This document shows, piece after piece, positions 1 through 4,527 of a stretch of DNA of 6,449 nucleotides (position 1 is its first letter; every line of letters begins with the position of its first letter). Origin of the DNA: JBOHNM01 sp050730675 (GTDB taxonomy: Bacteria > Planctomycetota > Phycisphaerae > Phycisphaerales > UBA1924); NCBI GenBank assembly GCA_050730675.1, contig JBOHNM010000193.1, forward strand, positions 1-6,449. Direction: 5' to 3'. Both the position numbers and the translations under genes were made by a program. The notes under the pieces were generated by a model that was given only the letters and a program-made list of their open reading frames with translations, made no database searches and was not told where the DNA came from.

Positions 1-411
1 CGCGTAGGGATCGGCGGGGGAGAACATCTCGGCGGCCATGCGGCCGCCGCCGCGGTAGGCGGCGAGGTAGGAGTACCAGACGTACATGAACCTGTCGGTG
101 TGGAAGGACGGGGTGCCCTTCATGGACCAGTACATGGAGGAGTCGGTGGGTGAGACGACGTCCCACCACTTCAGATCGCCGCCGCCGGCAGTCTCGGGCC
201 AGGACTTGCGGAAGGGGTTGAGGAAATCGCCCTTGTTGTCGTTGGTGTAGGTGAGCATGATCTGGCCGCAGGAGCGGAGATTGGTCGCGCCGGCGGTCAG
301 CCTTCCGGTTTTGCGCGCGGCGGCCAGGCTCGGGAGGAGGATGGCGACCAAGATCGCGATGATGGCGACGGTGACGAGCAGTTCGACGAGGGTGAAGGCA
401 CTGCGGCGCAT
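1..411 (-). CDS. Prepilin-type (type II secretion/type IV pilus-like) protein, 3' end outside the window
   Basis: The first 137 codons of a gene that runs off the left edge without a stop. The protein starts MRRSAFTLVELLV, a class III prepilin signal: short basic leader (residues 1-5), cleavage expected between Ala5 and Phe6, and Glu at +5 (Glu10). Ala at -1 replaces the usual Gly. A hydrophobic helix follows (about 6-28, ending ILLPSLAAAR), then a soluble part with NLRSCGQIMLTYTNDNKGDF, which resembles the planctomycete family of prepilin-like proteins (NLR..G.....Y.NDNKG). Such proteins are cleaved by a prepilin peptidase and sit in the inner membrane as pseudopilins or pilin-like surface proteins; many paralogues per genome are usual in planctomycetes and individual roles are unknown. 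The start is supported by AGGAG 7 nt upstream (419-423). No partner gene is visible beside it. Confidence 0.9.
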   Translation of the reverse strand, partial: MRRSAFTLVELLVTVAIIAILVAILLPSLAAARKTGRLTAGATNLRSCGQIMLTYTNDNKGDFLNPFRKSWPETAGGGDLKWWDVVSPTDSSMYWSMKGTPSFHTDRFMYVWYSYLAAYRGGGRMAAEMFSPADPYA

Positions 412-494
412 GGGTGGGCTCCTGGAGTCGCGCGGTCAGTCCCCGAGTTGTGGGACTCTATCCGAGGGCTGAAAGGCCGCTGTTGCAGTGGCAA

Positions 495-523
495 GGTATT
501 CCATGGAATTGGGCCTTGGTCAA
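495..523 (-). promoter_or_regulatory. Weak candidate promoter of the prepilin gene, overlapping a 12-bp palindrome
   Basis: On the minus strand TTGACC (523-518) is followed after 17 nt by AATACC (500-495), which matches only the central ATA of a -10 box. The perfect palindrome ATTCCATGGAAT (498-509) lies in the spacer and -10 and could be an operator. The rest of the 412-626 intergenic stretch shows nothing else firm. Confidence 0.3.
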
Positions 524-611
524 GCTCCCCCGGTTACGTTGAAATTGTCAGCGCACGGTGGATGAGATCGGGGCCGTGACTGGGGAAACCCCGGGTGATT
601 TGGTGGACGTC

Positions 612-626
612 CGGGCGGTTTGCCCG
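612..626 (-). terminator. Small GC hairpin just after the hypothetical gene, possible weak terminator
   Basis: CGGGC-GGTTT-GCCCG forms a 5-bp stem immediately beyond the stop codon of the 185-aa gene (627-629). No T-run follows it on the minus strand, so it may only stabilise the transcript end. Confidence 0.25.
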
Positions 627-1184
627 TCATGGGAACTTCATGCCCAGCCGCTCGAAGCATGCGGTGGCGAGGGGCTTGGCGGGGGCGGAGAAGAGCGCGG
701 AGCGCGGGTGCGATTGGGGGATCAGGGGTGTGGCGGTGCGGCCGGGTGGGGATGCTGGTCGGGACGGAGTGGGAGATGCCGAGGATTGTTCGATCGCGCT
801 GCTGCCTACCGCTTCCCTCGGGGAATGGGAGCCGGCGTTGGGTGATACCACATGCTCGGGTTGGTCACTGGCCCTACCCCCTGCCCCTTCTCTCGCAGAA
901 GAGGAGACCGGCGTGGGTAATGCCACAGGTTCGGGTTGATCGTCCGCCCTAACCCCCTCCCCTTCCCGCAGGGAAGGGGAGGCGGTGTCGTGTGGTTCGG
1001 AGGCCGCGGGCCTGGTGGAGACGGCGGGGATGGCGAGGCGGGCGAGGGCCAGTGCGGCTTTGAGGCGCATGGCGTCGGAGGGGTGGGTTTCGAGGACCTT
1101 GGCGAGGTGCTCGGCCCCCTGGAGCTTGAGTTTCAGGAGGCGGTCGTGGGAGGGGTGGATGACGGCGGGGGTGTGGTGCTTCAT
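627..1184 (-). CDS. Hypothetical protein, 185 aa, with helical N-terminus and repeat-derived C-terminal half
   Basis: I do not recognise a named family. Residues 1-52 (MKHHTPAVIHPSHDRLLKLK to LALARLAIP) are rich in Leu, Lys and Ala with strong helix propensity, and their codons are almost all C/G-ending, which supports real coding. Residues 66-138 are three diverged tandem units (D66-P90, T91-P115, N116-P138) of the pattern SPSLREGEGVRADDQPEPV; codon choice there shifts to GGG, GTT, AGG and TTA, as expected for a repeat element read through in frame. The last about 45 residues (to FERLGMKFP) return to C-ending codons. ATG at 1184 was chosen because upstream codons in the same frame look non-coding; no Shine-Dalgarno is visible, which is not rare in planctomycetes. 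There is no signal peptide or membrane segment, so it is probably cytoplasmic. It stands alone, with no operon partner. Function unknown. Confidence 0.6.
   Translation of the reverse strand: MKHHTPAVIHPSHDRLLKLKLQGAEHLAKVLETHPSDAMRLKAALALARLAIPAVSTRPAASEPHDTASPSLREGEGVRADDQPEPVALPTPVSSSAREGAGGRASDQPEHVVSPNAGSHSPREAVGSSAIEQSSASPTPSRPASPPGRTATPLIPQSHPRSALFSAPAKPLATACFERLGMKFP
771..989 (-). repeat. Three tandem units of 75, 75 and 69 bp inside the hypothetical gene
   Basis: Units at 915-989, 840-914 and 771-839 share, on the plus strand, a start like ggtaatgccacaggttcggg, a middle gccctaccccc-type C-tract, a hairpin, and a G-rich end. All lengths are multiples of three, so the frame is kept. 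Identity falls from the first unit towards the third, and the third lacks two codons. Confidence 0.8.
956..982. repeat. Perfect 12-bp stem palindrome in repeat unit 1
   Basis: CCTCCCCTTCCC, loop GCA, GGGAAGGGGAGG is a perfect stem. The matching places in the other units are decayed: CTTCT/AGAAG at 887-901 and TTCCC/GGGAA at 813-825. The C-tract plus palindrome resembles the short interspersed palindromic repeats common in GC-rich bacterial genomes. Confidence 0.8.
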
Positions 1185-1462
1185 GACGGAGATGATGCGG
1201 CGGGGCGGCAGAAACTCAAGGGGTTTTGCGCGCGCGTGACCGCATATTGCGCAACGGAGCGTCCTTTTGCCGGTTCCAGCCGGGCATTTTTTGAGGTTGT
1301 TACATGGCGTTCGGGTAGTGGGGTTTGCCCAGCACACTGCCGCCCCGATGGGCGATGTCATGAACTGACACTCAACCCATATGGCTGAAGCCCATCGGCT
1401 CGAAGCCATTGAAACGGGCTGAAATACCAAGACCTGAAAATCGTGGCGCTGTGGCTTGTTTA

Positions 1463-1512
1463 CCACCGCTGAAGCGGTGGCCTACGAGCGAGCAAGGCCG
1501 CTGAAGCGGCCT
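1463..1512. repeat. Pair of REP-like hairpins sharing the core CCGCTGAAGCGG
   Basis: Two perfect 7-bp stems with the same TGAA loop: CCACCGC-TGAA-GCGGTGG (1463-1480) and AGGCCGC-TGAA-GCGGCCT (1495-1512), offset 32 bp. A weaker relative, GGC-TGAA-GCC, sits at 1383-1392, and a further hairpin, CGCCC-TAC-GGGCG, at 1546-1558. The changes in the arms are compensatory, since both stems stay fully paired, which indicates selection for or origin from a folded element. Confidence 0.7.
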
Positions 1513-1605
1513 GAGAGACAGGCCATCGCGTTCGGTTCACGGTGCCGCCCTACGGGCGAGGCATGCGTCGATCGCACAGTTGTGTCAGTTATCCTCGTCG
1601 GCTGA

Positions 1606-1620
1606 GCGGTTCCGAACCGC
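1606..1620. repeat. Perfect odd palindrome GCGGTTC-C-GAACCGC
   Basis: Seven-base arms around one central base, between the REP-like hairpins and the terminator. It could be a protein-binding dyad or part of the same repeat cluster; there is no gene start nearby to support an operator role. Confidence 0.45.
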
Positions 1621-1630
1621 CACCTCGCGC

Positions 1631-1666
1631 AATGAAAACGCCGGACGCGCTTGCGCGTCCGGCGTT
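1631..1666 (-). terminator. Rho-independent terminator of the SYLF lipoprotein gene
   Basis: On the minus strand a 13-bp GC-rich perfect stem (arms 1653-1666 and 1637-1650, tetraloop CTTG on the plus strand) ends in GGCGTTTTCATT, a short T-tract. It begins 28 nt after the stop codon at 1695-1697. It is the best terminator in the window. Confidence 0.85.
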
Positions 1667-1694
1667 GATTTGTACTTAAATTTGTGTCAGTCGA

Positions 1695-2249
1695 TCACTT
1701 GGGCAGGTAGCTGAAGCGCTGGCCGCCGAGGGAGGCTTCGCCCATGAGGCCGGACTCGTCGAAGGTGAAGACGTAGACGCCGTTGTGGAACTTGGCGTTG
1801 GCGCCTGCGCCGGACTTGACGGCGACGGCCGTGGCCTGGGCGTCGAAGGCGAGCTTGCCGCTCTTGAAGGAGTTGATGGCTTCCTGGTTCTGGAAGGTGA
1901 TGATCTCGGAGTAGCCCTGGCCGCCGAGGGCGAGGCCGATGGAGGCCTGGCTGAGGTCGCAGAAGCCGGTGACCATGCCGCGCTCGTAGAGGACGCCCTT
2001 GCCGTAGGCGCCGCCGATGCCGACCGCGCCCTTGCCGATCTTCGGGAAGACGGCGTAGCCGGCGGCGTTGCGGAGGAAGAGGTCGAGGGTGGCGTCGGTG
2101 CCTTCGGCCTTGGCGAGGGCGGCCGCGGCATCGCGCTCGAGGTCCGACTTGCCGACTTCGGTCTCGGGGGCGGTGGCGCAGGAGGCGAGCACCATGGTGC
2201 TCACGAGGCCGACGGCGAGGAACGAGTTACGCGCGGAGAAGAGGCTCAT
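1695..2249 (-). CDS. SYLF/Ysc84-domain lipoprotein
   Basis: A 184-aa lipoprotein of the lipid-binding SYLF (Ysc84, formerly DUF500) family. The N-terminus is a lipoprotein signal: hydrophobic stretch to Leu21, lipobox LASC with the acylated Cys at 24, so the mature protein is membrane-anchored. A helical segment (about 33-65) leads into NAAGYAVFPKIGKGAVGIGG, then the SYLF core (about 86-184) with GVLYERG, GFCDLSQASIGLALGGQGYSE, FDAQATAVAVKSGAGA, GVYVFTFDESGLMGEASLGG and the terminal RFSYLP. In eukaryotes the domain binds phosphoinositides or actin; bacterial members are exported or lipidated proteins of unclear role. The start at 2249 is preferred over an in-frame upstream ATG (2288) because AAAGGA lies 5 nt ahead (2255-2260) and the signal peptide then has the right length. 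It is monocistronic, with its own terminator. Confidence 0.92.
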   Translation of the reverse strand: MSLFSARNSFLAVGLVSTMVLASCATAPETEVGKSDLERDAAAALAKAEGTDATLDLFLRNAAGYAVFPKIGKGAVGIGGAYGKGVLYERGMVTGFCDLSQASIGLALGGQGYSEIITFQNQEAINSFKSGKLAFDAQATAVAVKSGAGANAKFHNGVYVFTFDESGLMGEASLGGQRFSYLPK

Positions 2250-2325
2250 GGTGGTCCTTTGAATTCGGCTCTCGCCAAGGCCGCACACCGGCCCGGAGGA
2301 GAACGCCTAACGAGAATCGATCCGG

Positions 2326-2341
2326 CCGGACACCTGTCCGG
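2326..2341. promoter_or_regulatory. Dyad CCGGACA-CC-TGTCCGG upstream of the SYLF gene
   Basis: A 7+7 inverted repeat with a 2-bp centre, about 77 bp upstream of the SYLF start codon, in the only intergenic space that can hold that gene's promoter (2250-2445). It could be an operator or a 5'-UTR hairpin. A TAGGAT -10-like box lies further upstream on the minus strand, but no good -35 accompanies it. Confidence 0.4.
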
Positions 2342-2445
2342 GGAATGCGCCCGATCCTATCCACTCCGGGTGTCGAGGGGTAGGCGAATCCAGCCGGTCG
2401 TGAAATGCGGCGGAATCGGGTCTGTGGTGGATGAAAACAAACTCA

Positions 2446-2808
2446 TCAGTGTTGGCGGCCATTCTCGTGGACTGTGTGGCCGTTCCGCGCAGCAATTGCG
2501 TGGCGGACGATGATGGGCGCGGCCCAGATTGCCGCCTTGGTCAGCATGGGCCAGACGATTGATCTTTGATCGCGGGAGCTTGAGGCGGTGCGGGGGCGGG
2601 GGGCGAGGGCCTTGGCGGTGACCGAGCCGGCGACCATTCCGGCAACGAACCCGGCGATGAGGGGGAGCGGGCGGGCAAGGGCCGCGGTCTTGGCGGCGTC
2701 GGCTTCCTGGGCCCACTGCAAGAACTCGGCCTTGATCAGGTCGGGCGTGCGGGTGGGATCGATCGGCTCGCGGACGATCAGTGCGCGGTCTTGTGGTGGA
2801 ACATCCAT
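2446..2808 (-). CDS. Small membrane protein of unknown function, third gene of the yqjDE-like operon
   Basis: A 120-aa protein I cannot assign to a family. A polar, partly helical N-terminus (1-45, with LIKAEFLQWAQEADAAKTAA) precedes a glycine/alanine-rich membrane segment (about 47-68, LPLIAGFVAGMVAGSVTAKA); after a short basic linker comes a second hydrophobic stretch (about 86-106, IVWPMLTKAAIWAAPIIVRH). The start ATG at 2808 has GGAGGG 5 nt upstream (2814-2819) and lies inside the preceding gene, overlapping its 3' end by 31 nt, so translation is probably coupled. Its place after DUF883 and YqjE-like genes is that of yqjK in Enterobacteria, though I see no sequence likeness to YqjK. It probably acts at the inner membrane with its neighbours (inference). 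Confidence 0.8.
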   Translation of the reverse strand: MDVPPQDRALIVREPIDPTRTPDLIKAEFLQWAQEADAAKTAALARPLPLIAGFVAGMVAGSVTAKALAPRPRTASSSRDQRSIVWPMLTKAAIWAAPIIVRHAIAARNGHTVHENGRQH

Positions 2809-3089
2809 CGGCACCCTCCGGCGACGGCGAGCGTCGCGACCCCGGTGATGACCGCTGCGGCGGGGCGGCCGAGCGGCGCTTCGAGCCACAGCATCGTGCC
2901 GAAGGCGACGAGGCAGACTCCGCCGACACCCAGGAGCGCGCCGGCGAGGAGCCATGCGATGCCGCCGGCCAGGCGTGCGACGGCCCCGTGGAGCCGGGTC
3001 CCCTCCTGCCGTGCGACCGAGAGGAGGGTGCGGCCCTCCGCCTCGGCCAGGTCGGCGATACGTACAACGAGCGCGGCGATTCGCTTCAC
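2778..3089 (-). CDS. Putative holin-superfamily/YqjE-like membrane protein (DUF1469 type)
   Basis: A 103-aa protein with an N-terminal amphipathic helix (1-38: MKRIAALVVRIADLAEAEGR, then TLLSVARQEGTRLHGAVARL) and two membrane spans (about 40-67 and 75-96) joined by a short loop containing EAPLGRP, ending in a basic/His tail. This is the layout of the YqjE/'phage holin family' (DUF1469) proteins. Despite the family name these are chromosomal inner-membrane proteins, not known lysis proteins. The start codon is GTG (3087-3089), only 2 nt after the stop of the DUF883 gene; AGGAG at 3096-3100 lies inside that gene's last codons, so the two are cotranscribed and likely coupled. The 3' end overlaps the next gene. 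The family call rests on topology and context more than on motifs. Confidence 0.8.
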   Translation of the reverse strand: MKRIAALVVRIADLAEAEGRTLLSVARQEGTRLHGAVARLAGGIAWLLAGALLGVGGVCLVAFGTMLWLEAPLGRPAAAVITGVATLAVAGGCRWMFHHKTAH

Positions 3090-3091
3090 GT

Positions 3092-3388
3092 TCAGCTCCT
3101 GGAGCGGCTGACCAGCATGCCGAGGAGGAAACCGACGCCGGCGGCGATGCCGACGGCCGCGAAGGGGTTGGAGGTGATGTGGCCGCGGACGGCCTCGGTG
3201 GCCTCGGCGCCCTTTTCCTTGGCGGTGCTGAGGCCCTGCTTCAAGGTGTCCTTGGCGGCGGCGGCGCCGGAGCGGGCGGTGCCGGCGAGGTCCTGCTTGA
3301 GCTGCTGGACGTCATCGCCGAGGCGGCGGACGTTGTCCTTGAGGCCGAGGTCGGATGGGCCGCTGGTGGAAGATGTTGCACTGGACAT
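3092..3388 (-). CDS. DUF883 (ElaB/YqjD-type) membrane-anchored protein
   Basis: 98 aa. A low-complexity Ser/Thr N-terminus (1-12) is followed by a long charged helix (about 14-68, LKDNVRRLGDDVQQLKQDLA, then AAAKDTLKQGLSTAKEKGAE), suited to a coiled coil, and a C-terminal tail anchor NPFAAVGIAAGVGFLLGMLV (75-94) ending SRSRS. The NPF..VG.A.G.GFLLG motif is the hallmark of the ElaB/YqjD/DUF883 family. In E. coli YqjD is a stationary-phase inner-membrane protein reported to bind ribosomes; whether this one does is unknown. The ATG at 3388 was chosen over upstream in-frame codons because AAGGAG stands 7 nt ahead (3396-3401). It is first in a three-gene operon. I see no convincing sigma-70 promoter upstream, only G-tract repeats. 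Confidence 0.9.
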   Translation of the reverse strand: MSSATSSTSGPSDLGLKDNVRRLGDDVQQLKQDLAGTARSGAAAAKDTLKQGLSTAKEKGAEATEAVRGHITSNPFAAVGIAAGVGFLLGMLVSRSRS

Positions 3389-3489
3389 GGGTGGACTCCT
3401 TTTTGTTTTTGTCGAGACAGGATGAGCGCGGTGCGCTTGGGGGCGCAACGCGCGAGATGGCGTATCGCGGGGGCCAGCGATGTGGCTTG

Positions 3490-3554
3490 CACCCCCGCGT
3501 GGATGCCATGAATGTGCGTGGCGGGGGTGAAAAGTGGGCTGGGTGGGGGTGAAA
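3490..3554. repeat. G/C-tract repeats upstream of the DUF883 operon
   Basis: CACCCCCGC (3490-3498) and GCGGGGGTG (3521-3529) form a 9-bp inverted repeat, and GGGGGTGAAA occurs twice, at 3523-3532 and 3545-3554, offset 22 bp (about two helical turns). The position, 100-165 bp upstream of the operon start, would suit a regulator-binding region, but no binding protein can be named. Confidence 0.4.
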
Positions 3555-3570
3555 GGTGGCTCACGTACGC

Positions 3571-3596
3571 ATGTCGGGGCGGCTGCGCCCCGACAT
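3571..3596 (-). terminator. Hairpin at the end of the HMA-repressor operon, likely terminator without a T-run
   Basis: ATGTCGGGGCG-GCTG-CGCCCCGACAT is a perfect 11-bp stem with a tetraloop, and its first base overlaps the last base of the repressor's stop codon. On the minus strand the following bases are ATGCGTACGTGAG minus any T-tract, so intrinsic termination would be imperfect; transcript-end protection is the other option. Confidence 0.55.
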
Positions 3597-3952
3597 CACT
3601 TGGCCATGTTTGAGACCAGGGCCACAAGTTCCTGATACATCTTGTCGGCCGCGGCACCGCCGTTGTTCACGGCGGCGGCGTGGGTGGCCTTGAGGTGGAC
3701 CTTGAGCAGGTCCTTTGCGACGGCCAGCAGAGAGGCCCGGGCGGCGGTGATCTGGACGATGATGTCGGCGCAGTGACGATCGCCCTCGATCATGCGTTCG
3801 ATGCCGTCAACCTGGCCGCGGGCACGGCGGAGCTGGATGAGGTTGGCCGCCTTGGCCGCCGGGTCGAGCCCGGCGGCCATGCGGTCAAGCGATCTCACTC
3901 TGCTGCGGGGAGGGGAGCGCCGAGGCGCGATGTTCGCCGGTTTGGTGGACAT
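3596..3952 (-). CDS. CsoR/RcnR/FrmR-family (DUF156) transcriptional repressor
   Basis: 118 aa, all-helical metal- or formaldehyde-responsive repressor family. The core runs from about 35: AANLIQLRRARGQVDGIERM, then IEGDRHCADIIVQITAARAS, LLAVAKDLLKVHLKATH, ending MYQELVALVSNMAK. Aligned to M. tuberculosis CsoR with a constant offset of 25, Cys61 = Cys36 and His86 = His61 are kept, but CsoR Cys65 is Thr90 here, with an extra His91 next to it. The copper site is therefore incomplete; some family members that do not sense copper, such as FrmR, also lack this Cys. A basic, proline-rich extension (1-24, PRRSPPRSRVRSLDR) precedes the usual domain; the start is nevertheless firm, with AGGGAG 8 nt upstream (3961-3966), whereas Met25 has no ribosome site. 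It is second in an operon, 31 nt after the HMA gene, and probably represses its own promoter at 4479-4518. Confidence 0.9.
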   Translation of the reverse strand: MSTKPANIAPRRSPPRSRVRSLDRMAAGLDPAAKAANLIQLRRARGQVDGIERMIEGDRHCADIIVQITAARASLLAVAKDLLKVHLKATHAAAVNNGGAAADKMYQELVALVSNMAK

Positions 3953-3983
3953 GCTCGATGCTCCCTGAAGTCACGGATTGATA

Positions 3984-4439
3984 TCAGACTCGGGCGGGTG
4001 TTGCGCCGGGCACCACGGGCTCGAGGGTCTTGGCGGGGACGGCGACGGCGGGCTGCTCGGACTTGGTGTAGGGGGCCGCGCCGCCGGTGGTGGCGGAGGA
4101 GGTGGGGATCGGCGTGGCCTTGATGGCGTCGGGGGCGCAGGAGCCAGCCATGGGGCCGCTGGTGCAGGAGCCGGTCTTGATGGCGTTGGCGTCGCTGGTG
4201 CAGGAGCCCGACTTGGCAGCGTCGAGTTCGGTGGCCTTGAAGCCGGCAGAGACGATGGCGGCGATGGCCGCGTCGGTCTTGGCCTGGGTGTCGGAGGTGA
4301 TGGTGGCGGAGCCGAGCTTGACGGTCTGCGGGGTGATGCCGGGGACGGCGCGGAGGGCCGCAGTGACCTTCTGGATGCATGCGTCGCTGGTCATGCCGGT
4401 GATCTCGAGGGTACGGGTATCGGTGAGGGTCGTGGTCAT
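3984..4439 (-). CDS. HMA-domain (CopZ-like) protein with degenerate metal motif and Cys/Pro/Ala-rich tail
   Basis: 151 aa, no signal peptide, so cytoplasmic. Residues about 9-72 are one complete heavy-metal-associated ferredoxin-like fold (RTLEITGM, helix with KVTAALRAVPGI, TVKLGSATITSD, helix AAIAAIVSAGFKAT). The metal loop, normally GMTCxxC, reads GMTSDAC (15-21): the first Cys is Ser18, Cys21 remains. Directly after the fold come three GSC motifs (Cys80, Cys92, Cys101: SGSCTSD, TGSCTSG, AGSCAPD), then a flexible Ala/Pro/Thr tail to residue 151. The tail cysteines might replace or extend the lost ligand (inference). HMA proteins of this size usually hand Cu(I) to ATPases or to a sensor; no ATPase is visible here. 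ATG has AAGGA 7 nt upstream (4447-4451). First gene of an operon with the CsoR-family repressor. Confidence 0.88.
   Translation of the reverse strand: MTTTLTDTRTLEITGMTSDACIQKVTAALRAVPGITPQTVKLGSATITSDTQAKTDAAIAAIVSAGFKATELDAAKSGSCTSDANAIKTGSCTSGPMAGSCAPDAIKATPIPTSSATTGGAAPYTKSEQPAVAVPAKTLEPVVPGATPARV
4158..4208 (-). repeat. 15-bp direct repeat encoding the GSCTS motifs
   Basis: GCTGGTGCAGGAGCC occurs at 4158-4172 and 4194-4208 (36 bp = 12 codons apart), a diverged third version being at about 4131-4145. The identical DNA, not only identical protein, suggests recent duplication of the Cys motif. Confidence 0.75.
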
Positions 4440-4478
4440 GGTTGATTCCTTAGTTTGGGGTTGGGCGCGGGGACCTTG

Positions 4479-4495
4479 ATACCCCCGGGCGGTAT
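4479..4495. promoter_or_regulatory. Operator 1 for the CsoR-family repressor
   Basis: ATACCCCCGGGCGGTAT: 17-bp pseudo-palindrome with ATACC/GGTAT ends around a G/C tract, the general form known for CsoR/RcnR-family operators. With the promoter proposed at 4499-4527, transcription would start at about 4492, inside this site. Confidence 0.75.
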
Positions 4496-4498
4496 GGG

Positions 4499-4527
4499 AC
4501 CATACCCGGGTGGGGTATGCATATCCA
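4499..4527 (-). promoter_or_regulatory. Candidate promoter of the HMA-repressor operon
   Basis: On the minus strand TGGATA (4527-4522) and TATGGT (4504-4499) are 17 nt apart, each matching four of six sigma-70 consensus bases. The placement fits the two operators and leaves a leader of roughly 50 nt before the HMA start codon. Confidence 0.5.
4502..4518. promoter_or_regulatory. Operator 2 for the CsoR-family repressor
   Basis: ATACCCGGGTGGGGTAT: 17 bp with perfect ATACCC/GGGTAT ends. Its centre is 23 bp from that of operator 1 and it fills the spacer between the proposed -35 and -10. The inner halves of the two sites also pair as GGTATGG-GA-CCATACC (4491-4506). Confidence 0.75.

Larger units (their letters stand above)
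1185..1694. other. Gene-free stretch of 510 bp with several hairpins
   Basis: No reading frame here has coding-like codon use or a recognisable product. It should contain the promoter of the minus-strand hypothetical gene, but I cannot pick a convincing -35/-10 pair. The middle part (about 1383-1558) holds REP-like hairpins, and the right end holds the terminator of the SYLF gene; both are listed separately. Confidence 0.6.

Noticed and set aside
582..592. Hairpin GGGG-AAA-CCCC
   Set aside because: Four base pairs and no T-run on either strand; expected by chance in this GC-rich DNA.
771..989. Possible CRISPR array
   Set aside because: Only three adjoining, diverged units without unique spacers of constant length; they are tandem repeats in a coding frame.
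1185..1466. 94-codon upstream extension of the hypothetical gene
   Set aside because: The extension lacks the C-ending codon bias seen from the ATG at 1184 and contains low-quality, cysteine-scattered sequence without a ribosome site.
1785..2513. 242-codon plus-strand open frame opposite the SYLF gene
   Set aside because: A shadow of the high-GC antisense strand; the SYLF lipoprotein on the minus strand has recognisable domains, ribosome site and terminator.
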